Shown: piece after piece, positions 8,370 through 17,074 of the stretch
Position numbering within the stretch: the first letter of the stretch is position 1
How the letters are laid out: the number at the start of each line of letters is the position of its first letter
DNA from: Nostocoides sp. F2B08
Lineage (GTDB): Bacteria; Actinomycetota; Actinomycetes; Actinomycetales; Dermatophilaceae
DNA: 64,000 nucleotides
Direction: 5' to 3'
Assembly: GCF_009184895.1 (NCBI RefSeq)
Contig: NZ_WESE01000002.1
Location: 744,001 to 808,000, forward strand
Program-made: the position numbers and the translations under genes
The notes under the pieces: model-generated
Databases searched by the model: none
Told to the model about the DNA's origin: nothing
Seen by the model: the letters and a program-made list of their open reading frames with translations, nothing else

Positions 8370-8492
8370 TCAGCCGACAACCCATTCCTGCGGTGTTCCA
8401 TGCGTGTTTGTGCATCGAGGTCGGAGATCCGCGGGCAGGGGATGGGGACAGCGCAGGGAACTGCGGTCAAAAGTGGGAGAGGAGCACACCCG

Positions 8493-11400
8493 ATGTCTCA
8501 GACATCCAGTCGCCGGCGCACCCGCGTGCGGCGTCTCGTGGCTCTGCTGACGAGCTCGGCCCTTGCCGTGCCGCTGGTGGCCATGAACACGACGACGGCG
8601 GCAGCCGTCACGGAGCCGGACCCGCCGTTCTACCTGAACGCGAACGACCTGGACTTCATCCTTCGGCAGATCCAGATCGCCGAGGCGCACGCCGACGGCA
8701 ATGACCTGCTCTGCGCGACGCCGACCGACCGGTCCGGCAAGTGTGTGCCGAGTCCGGCACTGCCGCTCGGTCTGCGGACGGTCGACGGCTCGTACAACAA
8801 CCTGCTCGAAGGTCGTTCGACCTGGGGAGCGGGCGACCAGCCCTTCAAGAAGTGGCTGGAGCCGTACTACCGCCAGGCCGACGCCCCGCTCACGGCGCCC
8901 GGAGCCCCGCCTGCCGGCGACACGTCGATGTGCGAGCCCGGCCTGACCTGCTACGAGCAGTGGGAGCCCGGCCACATCGTCTATGACGCCAAGCCGCGCG
9001 AGATCTCCAACCTCATCGTCGACCAGAGCACGGACAACCCCGCGGCCGTCAACGCCGCGACGCACCTCCCCGGTGCCGAGATCCGCCCCGACGGCACGAT
9101 CTTCCTGCCCAACATGGCTCCGGACGAGGGCCTCTCGGCGCAGACCAACGCCTTCTTCACCTTCTTCGGACAGTTCTTCGACCACGGTCTCGACCTCGTC
9201 GACAAGGGCGGCAACGGCACGCTCGTCGTTCCCCTGGCCGCGGACGACCCGATCCGCCAGGTCGCGGGCTTCAACCCGCAGGCGCCCTACCTGATCCTCT
9301 CCCGCGCGACCCGGTCCCCCGGCCCGGACAACGTGATCGGTACCGAGGACGACGTCCACAACAACGAGACGACCCCGTTCGTCGACCAGAACCAGACCTA
9401 CACCTCGCACCCCTCGCACCAGGTGTTCGTGCGTGAGTACGTGCTCGTCGACGGGGTGCCGCAGGACACCGGCCGCCTGCTCGACGGCGCCGCGGGCGGT
9501 CTGGCGACGTGGAACGAGGTGAAGGCCCAGGCCCGCGACATCCTCGGCATCGAGCTGTCCGACGCTCGGGCGCTCGACGTCCCCCAGGTCGTCACGGACC
9601 CGTACGGCAACTTCGTCCCGGGTCCCGGCGGCTTCCCGATGATCGTCACCGACAACGGCGGCTCTCCGCTCAACGTCGAGGGCAGCATCACCTCCCCGGC
9701 GAACGCGGATGACGCGCTGACCACCGGTCACGCCTTCCTCGACGACATCGCCCACGGCGCCACCCCGGTCATCGACGAGAACGGTGACCTTCAGCCGCGC
9801 TTCGACGAGAACGGCGACCCGATCCTCGACGAGAACGGTCAGCCGGTTCTGTCCGGATACGACAACGTCTCGCTCGGTGCGCACTTCATCACCGGTGACG
9901 GTCGCGGCAATGAGAACATCGCCCTGACTGCCGTGCACACCGTCTTCCACGGTGAGCACAACCGACAGATCGCGACGATCCAGGAGTGGCTCGACCGTCC
10001 CGAGTACGAGCAGCTGAAGAGGGCCTACCAGGGTCTCGACCACAGCTGGCCGAACAAGCGGGCGGCCGACGTGCTGCCCGGCCCGGAGGCCGACGACTGG
10101 AGCTACGAGCAGCGTCTCTTCCAGGCGGCCCGGTTCGCTACCGAGATGCAGTACCAGCACATGGTCTTCGAGGAGTTCGGCCGCACCATCCAGCCGGCGA
10201 TCGACGAGGTCGTGTTCAACGAGAACTCGTACAACGCCAACATGGATCCGGCGATCACAGCCGAGTTCGCGCACGTCGTCTACCGGTTCGGGCACTCCAT
10301 GCTCACGGAGGACATCGCGCGCCAAGGCTTCGAGACGGGGAACATCTCGTTGCTCGATGGATTCCTCAACCCGGACGCCTTCACGGACGGTGGCAGGTTG
10401 ACCGCTGAGCAGGGCGCCGGCGCCATCATCAACGGCGTCGTCCGTCAGCCGAGCTCGCAGATCGACGAGTTCGTCATCGACACCCTGCGCAACAACCTGC
10501 TGGGGCTGCCGCTCGACCTCGCGACGATCAACCTGCTGCGCGGTCGTGACGCCGGTGTGGCTCCCCTCCAGGAGGCGCGTCGGACGTTCTTCGAGGCCAC
10601 CGGCGATGTCACCATGCGGCCGTACGCCAACTGGACCGACTTCGGCAACAACCTCAAGAACGGCAACATCTTCGGCCGTGACGCGAGCAACTCGTCGCTG
10701 GTCAACTTCGTGGCCGCCTACGGCACCCACCCCTCGATCCTCGCCGAGACGACGATCGACGGTAAGCGTGAGGCAGCCGCTCTGCTTGTCAACGGTGTTC
10801 CTCAGGGCCAGGAGTTCATCTCGCGACTCGCTGCTGGGACGCGCTACGGCACAGCCGCGCTCATCTCGAGCAGTCACTTCCAGGCGGGTGTGCCTGTCGT
10901 CTACGTCACGACCGGCAACAACTTCCCCGACGCTCTCGCAGCCGGCGCGCTGGCTGCTCAGGGCCCCGGCCCGATCCTGCTCACGCATCGGGACTTCCTG
11001 CCGGTGGAGACGTCGATCGAGCTCGCGCGGCTCGCCCCGCAGCAGGTCGTCATCCTCGGTGGCGAGCTCGCCGTGTCCGCGTCGGTCGAGCAGGCGCTGA
11101 CGGACTCCGGGATCGCCCCGGTCTCACGGATCGCGGGTGGGAGTCGCTTCGACACGGCTGCGCAGATCAGTCAGCTGCTGCAGCCGACGGCAGGGCAGGC
11201 GGACCGCGTCTACCTGGCGACCGGGATGAACTTCCCGGACGCGCTGGTGGCTGCTGCCGCGGCTGCTCGCGACGGTGACCCCATCCTGCTCACCGACACG
11301 ACCCTGCCTGCGGTGACCAGCGCCGAACTGCAGCGGCTCGCTCCGCAGGAGGTGGTCATCCTCGGAGGTCCGTTGGCCGTTCCGGCAGCAGTGGAGTCTG

Positions 11401-14135
11401 CTGTCCAGGCGGCGGTGCCCGGCGTGACCGTGACCCGGATTGCGGGCGAGACGCGCTACGACACCGCAGCGCTGATCAGCGCCGCCAACTTCGCCGCGAA
11501 CCGAGGTGGAACCCTGTACATCGCGACAGGGACCAACTTCCCGGACAGCCTGGCGATCAGCCCGGTGGCCGGCCTCAACGGTGATCCCGTGCTGCTCATT
11601 CCTCCGTCCGGCGAAGTGCCGCCGGCGATCCAGGCCGAGATCACCCGACTGGCTCCGTCGAACATCGTCATCCTCGGTGGTCCGATCGCCATCGACGGGA
11701 ATGCGGAGACTGAGCTGAGCCAGTTCGCTCCGACGACGGCCGCCGCACCCGAAGACCGGATGGACTTCATGTTCTCCACCGGTGCATGGGCGAACGCGGG
11801 CGGCACGACGACCACGGGCCTCGAGGACGTGGACTTCTGGACCGGTGGTCTGGCGGAGCGGGTCAACCCGTTCGGCGGCATGCTGGGCTCGACGTTCAAC
11901 TTCGTCTTCGAGGAGCAGATGGAGGCCCTCCAGTTCGGCGACAGGTTCTACTACCTGTTCCGCAACCAGGGCAACCAGCTGTTCGCCGCACTCGAGGCGA
12001 GCTCGTTCACGGCGCTCATCGAGCGCACGACGGATGCGTCGAACCTGCCGGCGAACATCTTCGCCGTCCAGGACCCCGTCATCCAGCTCGAAGGCATCAC
12101 GCAGCCGTACCCCGGCACGCTCCGTCAGGACCCTGACGGCACGTGGCGCTGGGTCGGTGACGAGCACGTCGAGATCCACGGAACCCCGGCCGACGACCGG
12201 ATCCGGGTGGACGAGGGCGATGACTCCGTCAAGGCCAAGGACGGCAACGACATCGTCGAAGGTGGTGCCGGCAACGACATCCTCGCCGGCGGTGACGGCA
12301 ACGACGTCCTCACGGATCTCTTCGGAGACGACGTGCTCAAGGGCGAGTGGGGCAACGACGTGCTCAACTCCGGTCCTGGGTTCGACATCCTCCACGGTGG
12401 TCCCGGCCACGACTTCGTCGCCAACGGCGGTGACATCGACACGGTGTTCGCCGGTGACGGCAACGACGTCGTGCTCGGCCAGACCGGTCGGATGAACGTG
12501 TTCGCCGGCGAGGACGAGGACTGGGTGGAAGGCAGCCGCCATGCAGATCTGCTGCAGGGCGACAACGCCAACCAGTTCCAGAACGACGTCATCGGTGGCA
12601 ACGACGTGGTCATCGGCCGCGAGGGCAACGACGACATCGAAGGTGAGGGTGGCGACGACATCCTCGTCGGCGAGTGGTTCGGCACCGACCGGCACCTCGG
12701 CAACATGGGATTCGACTGGATCACGTACTACGGCGAGACCGCGAACGTCGACATCGACTTCCTGATCACGCTGCTCCAGCGTCCCGACGTGACGGCCGTT
12801 CGCGACCGCTACGACCTGCTCGAGGCGATGTCCGGAAGCTTCGGCGACGACCAGCTCAAGGGCATGAGCCGCGAGCTGGACGGACCCGAGGGAGTCGAGC
12901 CCGAGCTGCACAAGATGACCGAGGAGACGCTCGACACGATCGACGGTCTTCGGGAGTTCCTGCAGCCGGCCGACCACGACAACTACGCGCTCCGGTTCAT
13001 GACGACCGGACCCGTGGTCGACACCGACGGCGTCAACAACATCCTCGTCGGTGGTCCGGGTTCCGACACCATCCAGGGACGCGGCGGTGACGACGTCATC
13101 GACGGTGACCTGATGCTTCGGGTCCAGCTCGGTCTCGTCAACGAGGCCGGCGAGATCGTCGAGCGTCAAGACTCGGCCGCTGCCTACCAGGAGCGGATGT
13201 ACCGTGGCGAGATCGACCCGGGTGACCTCCGGATCATCCGTGAGCTCGTCGACCTGGACGAGCCGGGCAGCCTCGACACCGCGGTGTACACCGGCCCGAT
13301 GGCGGAGTACGAGATCACCGATCTCGGCGATGGCTACCACATGGTTGCGCACGTCGCACCCAACGGTGGCGCCGGTGAGGCTGAGGAGGCCGAGGGTGCG
13401 GATGTCATCCGCAACATCGAGGTCGTCCAGTTCAGCGACAACTGCTTCGACCTGCGCACGGGTGAGGCCTGCGAGTCCATCGCGACAGCGGTGCTCGACG
13501 ACCAGACCCCGGTGGAGGACGAGCAGGTCACGGCGGAGCTGCTGGATCTCGACGGTCAGCCGTTCGACCTGAGCACGGCGGACAGCGTCGTCGTCGAGTG
13601 GTTCATGGGCGAGGGTGCGACCCCGGCGGAGATCACCGAGCTCGAGCAGATCGTCGATGGCACGGGTGCCCCGGTCACGGGCTTCTCGTTCACGCCGGAC
13701 GACGGCACAGTCGCCCAGTTCCTCCAGGCCCGGGTGACCCTGGTCGTCGGTGGAGTGACCTACGTGGTCACGACACCGTGGACCGAGAACCCGGTGGAGA
13801 ACGTCAACGACGAGCCGGTCATCAACGACCTCGTCACCCCCGGTGGAGTGGTGGTCGGACAGAACGTCCAGGCCGCTCCTCCGACCGACGGTGACGGCGT
13901 CGAGACGGCGGCCGAGGCGGGCTGGGTCTACCGGTTCGAGACGGCAGCCGCCGAGGCGGACTTCGCTGACCCGAGCCTCGTCACCACGGTCCAGGAGGGT
14001 ACGCAGACGCAATACACCCTCCAGGCCGCGGACGAGGGCCGGTTCCTCCGAGTCGTCGTCGAGTACACCGACGACCTCGGGCAGTCGGAAGCCCCGGTCA
14101 CCAACGTGATCGGTCCGGTGACCGCGGCTCCGTAA
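8493..14135 (+). CDS. Giant secreted animal-type haem peroxidase with inserted cell-wall-binding repeats and RTX repeats
   Basis: This 1880-residue extracellular protein has a signal peptide at 1-38. An animal-type haem peroxidase domain follows. The distal motif GQFFDHG contains His231. LTAVHTVFHGEHNR and MQYQHMVFEEFG match conserved family helices. The proximal motif YRFGHSML has His601, and LRGRDAG matches the family's QRGRDHG. At about residues 778-1079 three type-2 cell-wall-binding repeats intervene (RLAAGTRYGTAA, RIAGGSRFDTAA, RIAGETRYDTAA, each followed by FPDAL or FPDSL). The peroxidase C-terminal segment then resumes (DFWTGGLAE...GDRFYYL, about 1088-1196). Calcium-binding RTX nonapeptides (GGAGNDILAGGDGND) lie at about 1224-1410, with a short block near 1515-1540. 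Ig-like repeats end the protein. ATG at 8493 follows GGGAGAGGAG. Predicted role: wall-anchored oxidation of halides or organics; substrate unknown. Confidence 0.9.
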   Translation: MSQTSSRRRTRVRRLVALLTSSALAVPLVAMNTTTAAAVTEPDPPFYLNANDLDFILRQIQIAEAHADGNDLLCATPTDRSGKCVPSPALPLGLRTVDGSYNNLLEGRSTWGAGDQPFKKWLEPYYRQADAPLTAPGAPPAGDTSMCEPGLTCYEQWEPGHIVYDAKPREISNLIVDQSTDNPAAVNAATHLPGAEIRPDGTIFLPNMAPDEGLSAQTNAFFTFFGQFFDHGLDLVDKGGNGTLVVPLAADDPIRQVAGFNPQAPYLILSRATRSPGPDNVIGTEDDVHNNETTPFVDQNQTYTSHPSHQVFVREYVLVDGVPQDTGRLLDGAAGGLATWNEVKAQARDILGIELSDARALDVPQVVTDPYGNFVPGPGGFPMIVTDNGGSPLNVEGSITSPANADDALTTGHAFLDDIAHGATPVIDENGDLQPRFDENGDPILDENGQPVLSGYDNVSLGAHFITGDGRGNENIALTAVHTVFHGEHNRQIATIQEWLDRPEYEQLKRAYQGLDHSWPNKRAADVLPGPEADDWSYEQRLFQAARFATEMQYQHMVFEEFGRTIQPAIDEVVFNENSYNANMDPAITAEFAHVVYRFGHSMLTEDIARQGFETGNISLLDGFLNPDAFTDGGRLTAEQGAGAIINGVVRQPSSQIDEFVIDTLRNNLLGLPLDLATINLLRGRDAGVAPLQEARRTFFEATGDVTMRPYANWTDFGNNLKNGNIFGRDASNSSLVNFVAAYGTHPSILAETTIDGKREAAALLVNGVPQGQEFISRLAAGTRYGTAALISSSHFQAGVPVVYVTTGNNFPDALAAGALAAQGPGPILLTHRDFLPVETSIELARLAPQQVVILGGELAVSASVEQALTDSGIAPVSRIAGGSRFDTAAQISQLLQPTAGQADRVYLATGMNFPDALVAAAAAARDGDPILLTDTTLPAVTSAELQRLAPQEVVILGGPLAVPAAVESAVQAAVPGVTVTRIAGETRYDTAALISAANFAANRGGTLYIATGTNFPDSLAISPVAGLNGDPVLLIPPSGEVPPAIQAEITRLAPSNIVILGGPIAIDGNAETELSQFAPTTAAAPEDRMDFMFSTGAWANAGGTTTTGLEDVDFWTGGLAERVNPFGGMLGSTFNFVFEEQMEALQFGDRFYYLFRNQGNQLFAALEASSFTALIERTTDASNLPANIFAVQDPVIQLEGITQPYPGTLRQDPDGTWRWVGDEHVEIHGTPADDRIRVDEGDDSVKAKDGNDIVEGGAGNDILAGGDGNDVLTDLFGDDVLKGEWGNDVLNSGPGFDILHGGPGHDFVANGGDIDTVFAGDGNDVVLGQTGRMNVFAGEDEDWVEGSRHADLLQGDNANQFQNDVIGGNDVVIGREGNDDIEGEGGDDILVGEWFGTDRHLGNMGFDWITYYGETANVDIDFLITLLQRPDVTAVRDRYDLLEAMSGSFGDDQLKGMSRELDGPEGVEPELHKMTEETLDTIDGLREFLQPADHDNYALRFMTTGPVVDTDGVNNILVGGPGSDTIQGRGGDDVIDGDLMLRVQLGLVNEAGEIVERQDSAAAYQERMYRGEIDPGDLRIIRELVDLDEPGSLDTAVYTGPMAEYEITDLGDGYHMVAHVAPNGGAGEAEEAEGADVIRNIEVVQFSDNCFDLRTGEACESIATAVLDDQTPVEDEQVTAELLDLDGQPFDLSTADSVVVEWFMGEGATPAEITELEQIVDGTGAPVTGFSFTPDDGTVAQFLQARVTLVVGGVTYVVTTPWTENPVENVNDEPVINDLVTPGGVVVGQNVQAAPPTDGDGVETAAEAGWVYRFETAAAEADFADPSLVTTVQEGTQTQYTLQAADEGRFLRVVVEYTDDLGQSEAPVTNVIGPVTAAP

Positions 14136-14156
14136 GGGGCAGTCACCTCTCCCAAG

Positions 14157-14191
14157 CTGCGGGGTCGGGCGCGAAGCGCCCGGCCCCGCAG
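14157..14191 (+). terminator. Terminator of the giant peroxidase gene
   Basis: A near-perfect GC-rich hairpin has arms CTGCGGGGtCGGGCGC and GCGCCCGgCCCCGCAG, a GAA loop and one internal mismatch. It starts 21 bases after the stop codon. This is one of the strongest hairpins in the window. Confidence 0.85.
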
Positions 14192-14240
14192 TCACGTCCG
14201 GCGCCGGCCGGGTGGGGGCAGCGACGACGCGCGCACCGCA

Positions 14241-14246
14241 TACGGT
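14241..14246 (+). promoter_or_regulatory. Leaderless -10 element (TACGGT) of the DoxX gene
   Basis: TACGGT matches TANNNT and is separated from the ATG at 14253 by exactly six bases, so transcription would start at the A of ATG. It directly follows and partly overlaps a CACCGCATAC decamer. Confidence 0.6.
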
Positions 14247-14252
14247 CTCGGT

Positions 14253-14663
14253 ATGCGCACCCTGGCGAGGATCGTCCTCGGACTCTTCCTACTCTTCGCC
14301 GGAACCGCGCACCTGACGTTCGGCCGCGAGGAGTTCCGCGCGCAGGTCCCCTCCTGGCTGCCCGTCGACGTCGACCTCGTCGTTCTCGCCTCGGGGGTCG
14401 TCGAGATCCTGCTCGGGCTCGCCCTGGTCGCCGCTCCACAGGCGGCGCGCCCGCTGGTCGGGTGGCTGACCGCAGGCTTCTTCGTCGCGATCTTCCCTGG
14501 CAACGTCGCGCAGTGGGTCGAGGGCCGGGACGCGTTCGGTCTCGACACCGACGCCGCCCGCGTCACCCGGCTGTTCTTCCAGCCGGTGCTCGTCGTCTGG
14601 GCGCTCTGGTCCACCGGCGCCTGGCGGGCCTGGCGCGAGCAACGCGCTCGCCCGACGACCTAG
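14253..14663 (+). CDS. DoxX-family membrane protein
   Basis: This 136-residue four-helix membrane protein has a DoxX-like pattern. An N-terminal helix with LARIVLGLFLLFAGTAHLTF is followed by a short loop (REEFRAQVPSWLP), two central helices with GVVEILLGLALVA and GWLTAGFFVAIFPGNVAQW, and a final helix before an Arg-rich tail. DoxX relatives are poorly characterised; some associate with membrane oxidoreductases involved in redox stress. There is no ribosome binding site; the ATG lies six bases after TACGGT, so the mRNA is probably leaderless. Its end overlaps the end of the convergent CoA-binding gene by four bases. Confidence 0.8.
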   Translation: MRTLARIVLGLFLLFAGTAHLTFGREEFRAQVPSWLPVDVDLVVLASGVVEILLGLALVAAPQAARPLVGWLTAGFFVAIFPGNVAQWVEGRDAFGLDTDAARVTRLFFQPVLVVWALWSTGAWRAWREQRARPTT

Positions 14664-15136
14664 ACCGTCCGCGGGACCTTGCCGGTCAGCGTGAACAGCC
14701 GGCACATGAACCGGTGTCCGCCGTCGGAGGCCCGCCCGAACATCAGCGGGCAGCCCCCGTCGATGACCGTGAGCCCGGCCTCCCGACCGACCCGGACCGC
14801 CTCCGCGTCCACCGACCCGGCGCCGAACGCGCGGTGCATCCAGACCTGCCGGACTCCGGCGGCGATGGCGTCCTCCACGGTGCCCATCGCCTGCTCGGGC
14901 CGGGTCGCGATGACGACCGCCTCCACCCCGTCGGGCACGCTCGCGAGGTCAGGGTACGCGGGGTCTCCCTCGACCTCGGTCGCGTTGGGGTTGATGGCGA
15001 CCACCGCATACCCCCGGTCGCGGAGCCGGCGATAGATCCCGTTGGCCGCCTCTCCCTTGGGGTCGCGCGAGACCCCGGTGACGGCGATGCGCGAGCACCG
15101 CAGGAACTCCTCCGCCGCGTCGGCGATGCGGGACAT
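14660..15136 (-). CDS. CoA-binding domain protein (YccU-like)
   Basis: 158 residues forming a single Rossmann-type CoA-binding fold. The start has RIAVTGVSRDPKGEAANGIY, where the nucleotide loop is expected, followed by GYAVVAINPNATEVEG, AVVIATRPEQAM, and the conserved VWMHRAFGAGSVDAEAV and DGGCPLMF segments. YccU-type proteins bind CoA or related nucleotides in the cytoplasm; the physiological role is unclear. The ATG at 15136 is chosen because GAGGAGG lies just upstream; the longer ORF start at 15163 has no such site. The gene is monocistronic. Confidence 0.85.
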   Translation of the reverse strand: MSRIADAAEEFLRCSRIAVTGVSRDPKGEAANGIYRRLRDRGYAVVAINPNATEVEGDPAYPDLASVPDGVEAVVIATRPEQAMGTVEDAIAAGVRQVWMHRAFGAGSVDAEAVRVGREAGLTVIDGGCPLMFGRASDGGHRFMCRLFTLTGKVPRTV

Positions 15137-15230
15137 GACCACTCCTCCTCGGATGTTACGCACCCTCAGTCGGTCGGCCGCCTTCCTCCAGTGTGCTCCC
15201 CTCGTCCGGTATTCGACACCCAGGTGTGCC

Positions 15231-15236
15231 TATGCT
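15231..15236 (+). promoter_or_regulatory. Leaderless -10 element (TATGCT) of the phosphatase-nnrD operon
   Basis: TATGCT lies exactly six bases before the ATG at 15243 and no ribosome binding site is present, so a leaderless mRNA is expected. Confidence 0.6.
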
Positions 15237-15242
15237 GCCCGG

Positions 15243-15989
15243 ATGACAGTGCGAGAGTTGATCCTCGTCCGGCACGGTCAGTCCGAGGGGAACGTCGCGG
15301 CCGAGGCCGCGGCCCGCGACGAGCTGCACGAGATCGACGTCCCGGCCCGCGATGCCGACGTCGTGCTCTCGAAGACGGGCCGGCGGCAGGCGGAGGCGGT
15401 CGGCCACTGGCTGGCCGGACTGTCGCGGGACGAGCGGCCGGAGGTCGTGTGGACCAGTCCGTACCGTCGCGCGCGCGAGACGGCCGAGATCGCGCTGGAG
15501 GTATGCGACACGCGCCTCGACATGCGCGTGGACGAACGCCTGCGAGACCGGGACATGGGGATCACCGACATGCTCACCGCGGCCGGCATCCGTGAGAAGT
15601 TCCCCGAGGAGGCCGAGCGCCGGAAGTGGATCGGCAAGTTCTACTACCGACCGCCGGGCGGGGAGTCGTGGGCGGATGTGGCGCTGCGGGTGCGGGCGGT
15701 GCTCGGAGACCTGGCCGAGTACGAGCGGCGCGAGCGGGTCCTGGTCTCGGCGCACGACGTCGTCATCCTGTTGTTCTGCTACGTCGCCGAGGGGATGGAC
15801 GAGGAGGCGGTGCTCGAGCGCTCCCGGTCTGACGGTCTCCGCAACGCGGCGATCTGCCGGTTGGAGCGCGACGAGGACTCGCCGACCGGATGGCGGGTCA
15901 CGGCCTACAACGAGGACTCGCACCTGCGCGAACACGGAGCCGACGTCACCGACCAGCCGGGTGCGAGCGACGAGGTCGGGGGTTCGTGA
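15243..15989 (+). CDS. Histidine phosphatase (phosphoglycerate-mutase-like) family protein
   Basis: This 248-residue cytoplasmic phosphatase of the histidine phosphatase superfamily has the catalytic RHG motif at residues 10-12 (LVRHGQSEGN). The second arginine is in TSPYRRARETAEIA, the acid/base region in ERLRDRDMGI, and the second catalytic histidine in VLVSAHDVVI. The middle WIGKFYYRPPGGESWADV loop is typical of broad-specificity phosphatases in this clan rather than glycolytic mutases, so the substrate is uncertain. The ATG sits six bases after TATGCT. Its TGA overlaps the start of nnrD (TGATG), so both genes are translationally coupled. Confidence 0.85.
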   Translation: MTVRELILVRHGQSEGNVAAEAAARDELHEIDVPARDADVVLSKTGRRQAEAVGHWLAGLSRDERPEVVWTSPYRRARETAEIALEVCDTRLDMRVDERLRDRDMGITDMLTAAGIREKFPEEAERRKWIGKFYYRPPGGESWADVALRVRAVLGDLAEYERRERVLVSAHDVVILLFCYVAEGMDEEAVLERSRSDGLRNAAICRLERDEDSPTGWRVTAYNEDSHLREHGADVTDQPGASDEVGGS

Positions 15990-16915
15990 TGGCGGGGAAG
16001 GAGCCCGGCGTTCCCCCCGAGGCGACACCTGGGACGGCCGACGACCCACGGCTCATCACGCCGATGCTGCTGCGTGCCTGGCCGCTGCCCGAGCCGACGG
16101 GCACGAAGTACGCCCGCGGCCAGGTGGTCGTCGTCGGCGGCGCCCAGGCCACACCGGGGGCGGCCATGCTCGCCGGTGTCGCGGCGCTGCGGATGGGCGC
16201 AGGCCGGCTGTCCATGGCCGTCGCGGAGAGCGTGGCGCCCCACGTCGCCGTGGCCGTCCCGGAGTCGGGAGTGCACGGCCTCCCGGAGAACGCCTCCGGC
16301 TCCATCACCGGTGAGGAGGCCGGCCGGCTGCTCGAGCGTGAGGTGCAGCGCGGGGACGCCCTGCTCGTCGGGCCCGGCCTCGACGACGCCGACGGCACCA
16401 CCCGCGTGCTCGAGGAGCTGCTGCCGCTCGTGCCGGAGGACCTGCCGGTCGTGCTCGACGCCTACGCTGCCACTGTCCTGCCGGACCTCGACCCGTCCCT
16501 CGTCGAGCGCATCTCCGGCCGGCTGGCGCTGACACCGAACACCGGAGAGCTCGGCATCATCGTCGGCTCCGACGATCTGGACGACGACGATATCCCCGCT
16601 GCCGCGGCCGAGGTCGTCGAGCGGTATGGCGCCGTCGTCGCGTGCTCCGGGCGGGTCGTCTCGAGCGACGGCGTGTGGCTGGTGTCCACCGGGGACACGG
16701 GGCTCGGCACGTCCGGCAGTGGTGACGTTCTCGCAGGAGCCGTCGCCGGTCTGGTGAGCCGGGGAGCGCCGCGCGTGCAGGCTCTGGTGTGGGGCGCATA
16801 CACCCATGCCGCCGCAGGCGACGCGCTGGCGACCAAGTTCGGACGGGTCGGCTATCTCGCCGGCGAGCTGCTGCCCGAGCTGCCGCTCGTGCTCGGGTCG
16901 CTGCGCGGCGACTGA
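15989..16915 (+). CDS. nnrD: ADP/ATP-dependent NAD(P)H-hydrate dehydratase
   Basis: 308 residues forming a stand-alone carbohydrate-kinase-like (YjeF C-terminal) dehydratase. It reconverts damaged hydrated NADH or NADPH to the normal cofactors. Signatures: KYARGQVVVVGGAQATPGAA near the N-terminus, an LTPNTGEL segment where family members read LTPHPGE (one position varies), and the phosphate-binding SGSGDVLAGAVAGL near residue 245. The usual NnrE epimerase half is absent, so the epimerase must be elsewhere. The start codon overlaps the stop of the phosphatase gene, giving a two-gene operon; the reason for the pairing is not known. Confidence 0.88.
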   Translation: MAGKEPGVPPEATPGTADDPRLITPMLLRAWPLPEPTGTKYARGQVVVVGGAQATPGAAMLAGVAALRMGAGRLSMAVAESVAPHVAVAVPESGVHGLPENASGSITGEEAGRLLEREVQRGDALLVGPGLDDADGTTRVLEELLPLVPEDLPVVLDAYAATVLPDLDPSLVERISGRLALTPNTGELGIIVGSDDLDDDDIPAAAAEVVERYGAVVACSGRVVSSDGVWLVSTGDTGLGTSGSGDVLAGAVAGLVSRGAPRVQALVWGAYTHAAAGDALATKFGRVGYLAGELLPELPLVLGSLRGD

Positions 16916-16992
16916 GGAGCTGCCGAGGCGGTGGACCGGACCGTGACCTGCCGTCCGGAGAGCCGACCCAGCACCCGAACTCCGACCTGCCG

Positions 16993-17006
16993 CCTGCAAT
17001 TGCAGG
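16993..17006. repeat. 14-bp AT-centred palindrome between convergent genes
   Basis: CCTGCAATTGCAGG is a perfect palindrome with an AATT centre in about 160 bases of non-coding sequence separating nnrD and the Usp gene. Flanking CCGAA and TTCGG can extend a larger fold. It probably helps terminate both genes, but a protein-binding site is possible. Confidence 0.5.
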
Positions 17007-17074
17007 GGGTGAGTCCGCACTTCGGGGGTGGTCGTCGCCGATGTGGGGCGGGTCGAACCTCGGGCTCCGCCGGC

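Noticed and set aside
8153-8492. Riboswitch (for example cyclic-di-AMP type) ahead of the secreted peroxidase
   Set aside because: No conserved riboswitch core could be matched by eye; only a weak promoter is supported.
8370-10988. 872-residue minus-strand open frame opposite the peroxidase gene
   Set aside because: Its composition (runs of Asp, Arg, Val, Gly) is the shadow of GC-rich coding DNA; the opposite strand has complete peroxidase motifs.
11124-14195. 1023-residue minus-strand open frame
   Set aside because: Antisense shadow of the wall-binding and RTX region; no domain or start signal.
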